A stretch of DNA of 64,000 bases from contig NZ_FRBS01000005.1 of assembly GCF_900142675.1 (NCBI RefSeq), positions 1,134-65,133 on the forward strand, in the 5' to 3' direction. This document shows, piece after piece, positions 63,787 through 64,000 of the stretch; within the stretch, counting starts at the first letter, position 1; each line of letters begins with the position of its first letter. The notes beneath the pieces are model-generated. The model was not told the DNA's origin. It ran no database searches and saw nothing but the letters and a program-made list of their open reading frames with translations. This DNA comes from Shouchella rhizosphaerae (GTDB lineage Bacteria > Bacillota > Bacilli > Bacillales > Bacillaceae_D). Both the position numbers and the translations under genes were made by a program.

Positions 63787-63966
63787 TTACTCCTTCATCC
63801 TCTCTTTAGCTTCCCCCTCCATCTCTTGGGCTTTGCCTTTTAGTTTGTCTTTCTTGCCGTCTGCTTGCATTTTTTTATTGTCTGCCGCTTTTCCGGCAGC
63901 TTCTTTGGTTGCTCCTTTTGCTTTGTTTGCTGCGCTTTTCATTTTGTCGGTTGTTCCGTTTGCCAT
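63787..63966 (-). CDS. CsbD-family stress protein
   Basis: A 59-residue, very hydrophilic, Lys/Ala/Glu-rich protein: MANGTTDKMKSAANKAKGAT at the start and DKLKGKAQEMEGEAKE near the end match the CsbD/YjbJ family, general-stress (SigB-controlled in Bacillus) proteins of unknown mechanism. AAAAGGAGG precedes the ATG. The promoter lies at or beyond the window end. Confidence 0.83.
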   Translation of the reverse strand: MANGTTDKMKSAANKAKGATKEAAGKAADNKKMQADGKKDKLKGKAQEMEGEAKERMKE

Positions 63967-64000
63967 CGATAACGCCTCCTTTTAGATGTGTATTTATCTA

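Overview
The window looks like chromosomal DNA of a low-to-mid GC, spore-forming Bacillaceae, most like an alkaliphile of the Bacillus (Shouchella) clausii group. The basis is a class Ib nrdI-nrdE-nrdF operon very close to Bacillus, a YaaH/SleL cortex hydrolase, an adaA-adaB-alkA locus, glycerol-phosphate teichoic acid genes, Ytr-type ABC genes and a YwqH/YwqI/LXG cluster. The species call is inference. No rRNA, tRNA, CRISPR array, insertion sequence or phage structural gene was seen.

Layout. 1-10.6 kb: the tail of a repeat-rich acidic SH3-like protein, then a minus-strand cell-envelope glycopolymer cluster (gtaB, a GT2, a GT2/TagF fusion, tagD, a CDP-alcohol transferase with an altered active site, a TagB-like enzyme, a polyprenyl-phosphate sugar transferase, an ExoA-like GT2). 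10.8-19.3 kb: plus-strand SGNH hydrolase, nrdIEF, Nudix-like protein, sleL and an SDR, with pncA on the minus strand. 19.4-27.4 kb: a minus-strand fructan locus (LacI regulator, LplBC permease, lipoprotein binding protein, secreted and intracellular GH32 enzymes) with a well-formed promoter/operator. 27.5-34.4 kb: a 38-residue membrane peptide and a cytoplasmic NagZ plus ABC sugar transporter operon that probably imports and cleaves an amino-sugar glycoside such as a wall fragment. 34.7-36.5 kb: divergent XRE regulators and a NYN-domain protein. 36.8-41.9 kb: a Ytr-like GntR/ABC operon with a duplicated permease plus extracytoplasmic-protein module. 42.2-54 kb: KDPG aldolase, MBL-fold hydrolase, Rrf2 regulator, small kinase, a GAF histidine kinase with a cysteine set suited to an Fe-S cluster and its response regulator, a VOC/QueA-like/SDR operon, YdeI/WYL genes, DinB, HAD and a divergent PRPP synthetase paralog.

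55.1-63.7 kb is the accessory end and looks AT-richer by eye. It holds a decayed alkA (two frameshifts) divergent from intact adaA-adaB, the block being flanked by near-identical ~20-bp direct repeats. Next comes a type VII secretion polymorphic-toxin locus: two small helical LXG partners, an LXG toxin with an unrecognised C-terminal domain, three related small membrane proteins as likely immunity proteins, and an orphan fragment of a second toxin tip. Finally there is an AimR-like peptide receptor followed at once by a 40-residue exported pro-peptide, i.e. an arbitrium-like signalling pair with no visible phage. The window closes with a CsbD-family stress protein.

The two systems most worth pursuing are the LXG toxin/immunity array and the AimR/AimP-like pair beside it. 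Start codons were chosen by Shine-Dalgarno spacing and family alignment from memory; no database search was possible.
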